From Anoplopoma fimbria (Eukaryota > Chordata > Actinopteri > Perciformes > Anoplopomatidae), in contig NC_072458.1 in NCBI RefSeq assembly GCF_027596085.1, positions 18,770,384-18,834,383 on the forward strand: a stretch of DNA of 64,000 nucleotides, given 5' to 3'. Position 1 is the first letter of the stretch. Every line of letters starts with the position of its first letter. Below the pieces are notes generated by a model. That model ran no database searches. It worked only from the letters and a program-made list of their open reading frames with translations, and was not told where the DNA came from. The translations under genes were made by a program, and so were the position numbers. This document shows positions 63,981 to 64,000 of this stretch, in pieces.

Positions 63981-64000
63981 TCATATTAGTCTGTTGCACT

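Larger units (their letters stand above)
60960..64000. other. Repeat-rich region beyond sh3bp5, no gene recognised
   Basis: The only open frames are AT-rich or fragments in repeats. The stretch holds an (AT)n run (61178-61214), several LINE 3' tails and a large inverted repeat. The plus-strand frame starting at 63684 lies in the body of the last LINE tail. Confidence 0.6.

Overview
The window is teleost fish genomic DNA, probably from a percomorph (inference). It has small exons with GT-AG introns, long (CA)n and (GT)n microsatellites, tRNA-derived SINEs, a Tc1/mariner-type MITE and a decayed BEL/Pao retrotransposon. Exons were joined by hand from splice signals, reading phase and remembered family sequences; no alignment was run.

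Four protein-coding genes are supported. (1) trak1, minus strand, 3723 to about 17965: a kinesin/dynein adaptor for mitochondria, with at least two alternative 5' ends. (2) slc22a13-like, plus strand, 24317-28581: ten exons, 541 residues, an organic anion transporter of the major facilitator superfamily. (3) A papain-family (C1A) cysteine protease, minus strand, 30646-38836: eleven exons, 550 residues, with an unusually long N-terminal region. (4) sh3bp5, minus strand, 49262-60650: nine exons, a Rab11 exchange factor and mitochondrial JNK anchor; its penultimate exon carries a one-base frame break in a C-rich tract. TRAK1, SLC22A13 and SH3BP5 all lie on human 3p, so three of the genes look like a conserved linkage block.

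Layout: 1-3722 is probable trak1 3' UTR and flank with a minisatellite and an (AT)n tract. 3723-18108 is trak1. 18109-24316 is intergenic, with a SINE and a composite AAN triplet-repeat block. 24317-29170 is slc22a13 with MITEs downstream. 30270-39065 is the protease with a compact promoter holding CCAAT boxes, a GC box and two MiT/TFE-type E-boxes. 39431-39665 is a Tc1/mariner MITE. 41100-45550 is a BEL/Pao remnant interrupted by a SINE. 46922-47676 is a pair of LTR-like direct repeats. 48270-60650 is sh3bp5. 60960-64000 is repeat-rich and holds a large inverted repeat and LINE 3' tails.

trak1 and sh3bp5 both act at the mitochondrial surface, but nothing in the sequence shows joint regulation. 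No CRISPR array, operon or prokaryotic feature is present. I did not find a convincing new biological system. The most interesting signals are splice-adjacent dinucleotide repeats, a G-quadruplex motif overlapping a splice donor, the protease promoter, the sh3bp5 frame break and the 62-kb inverted repeat.
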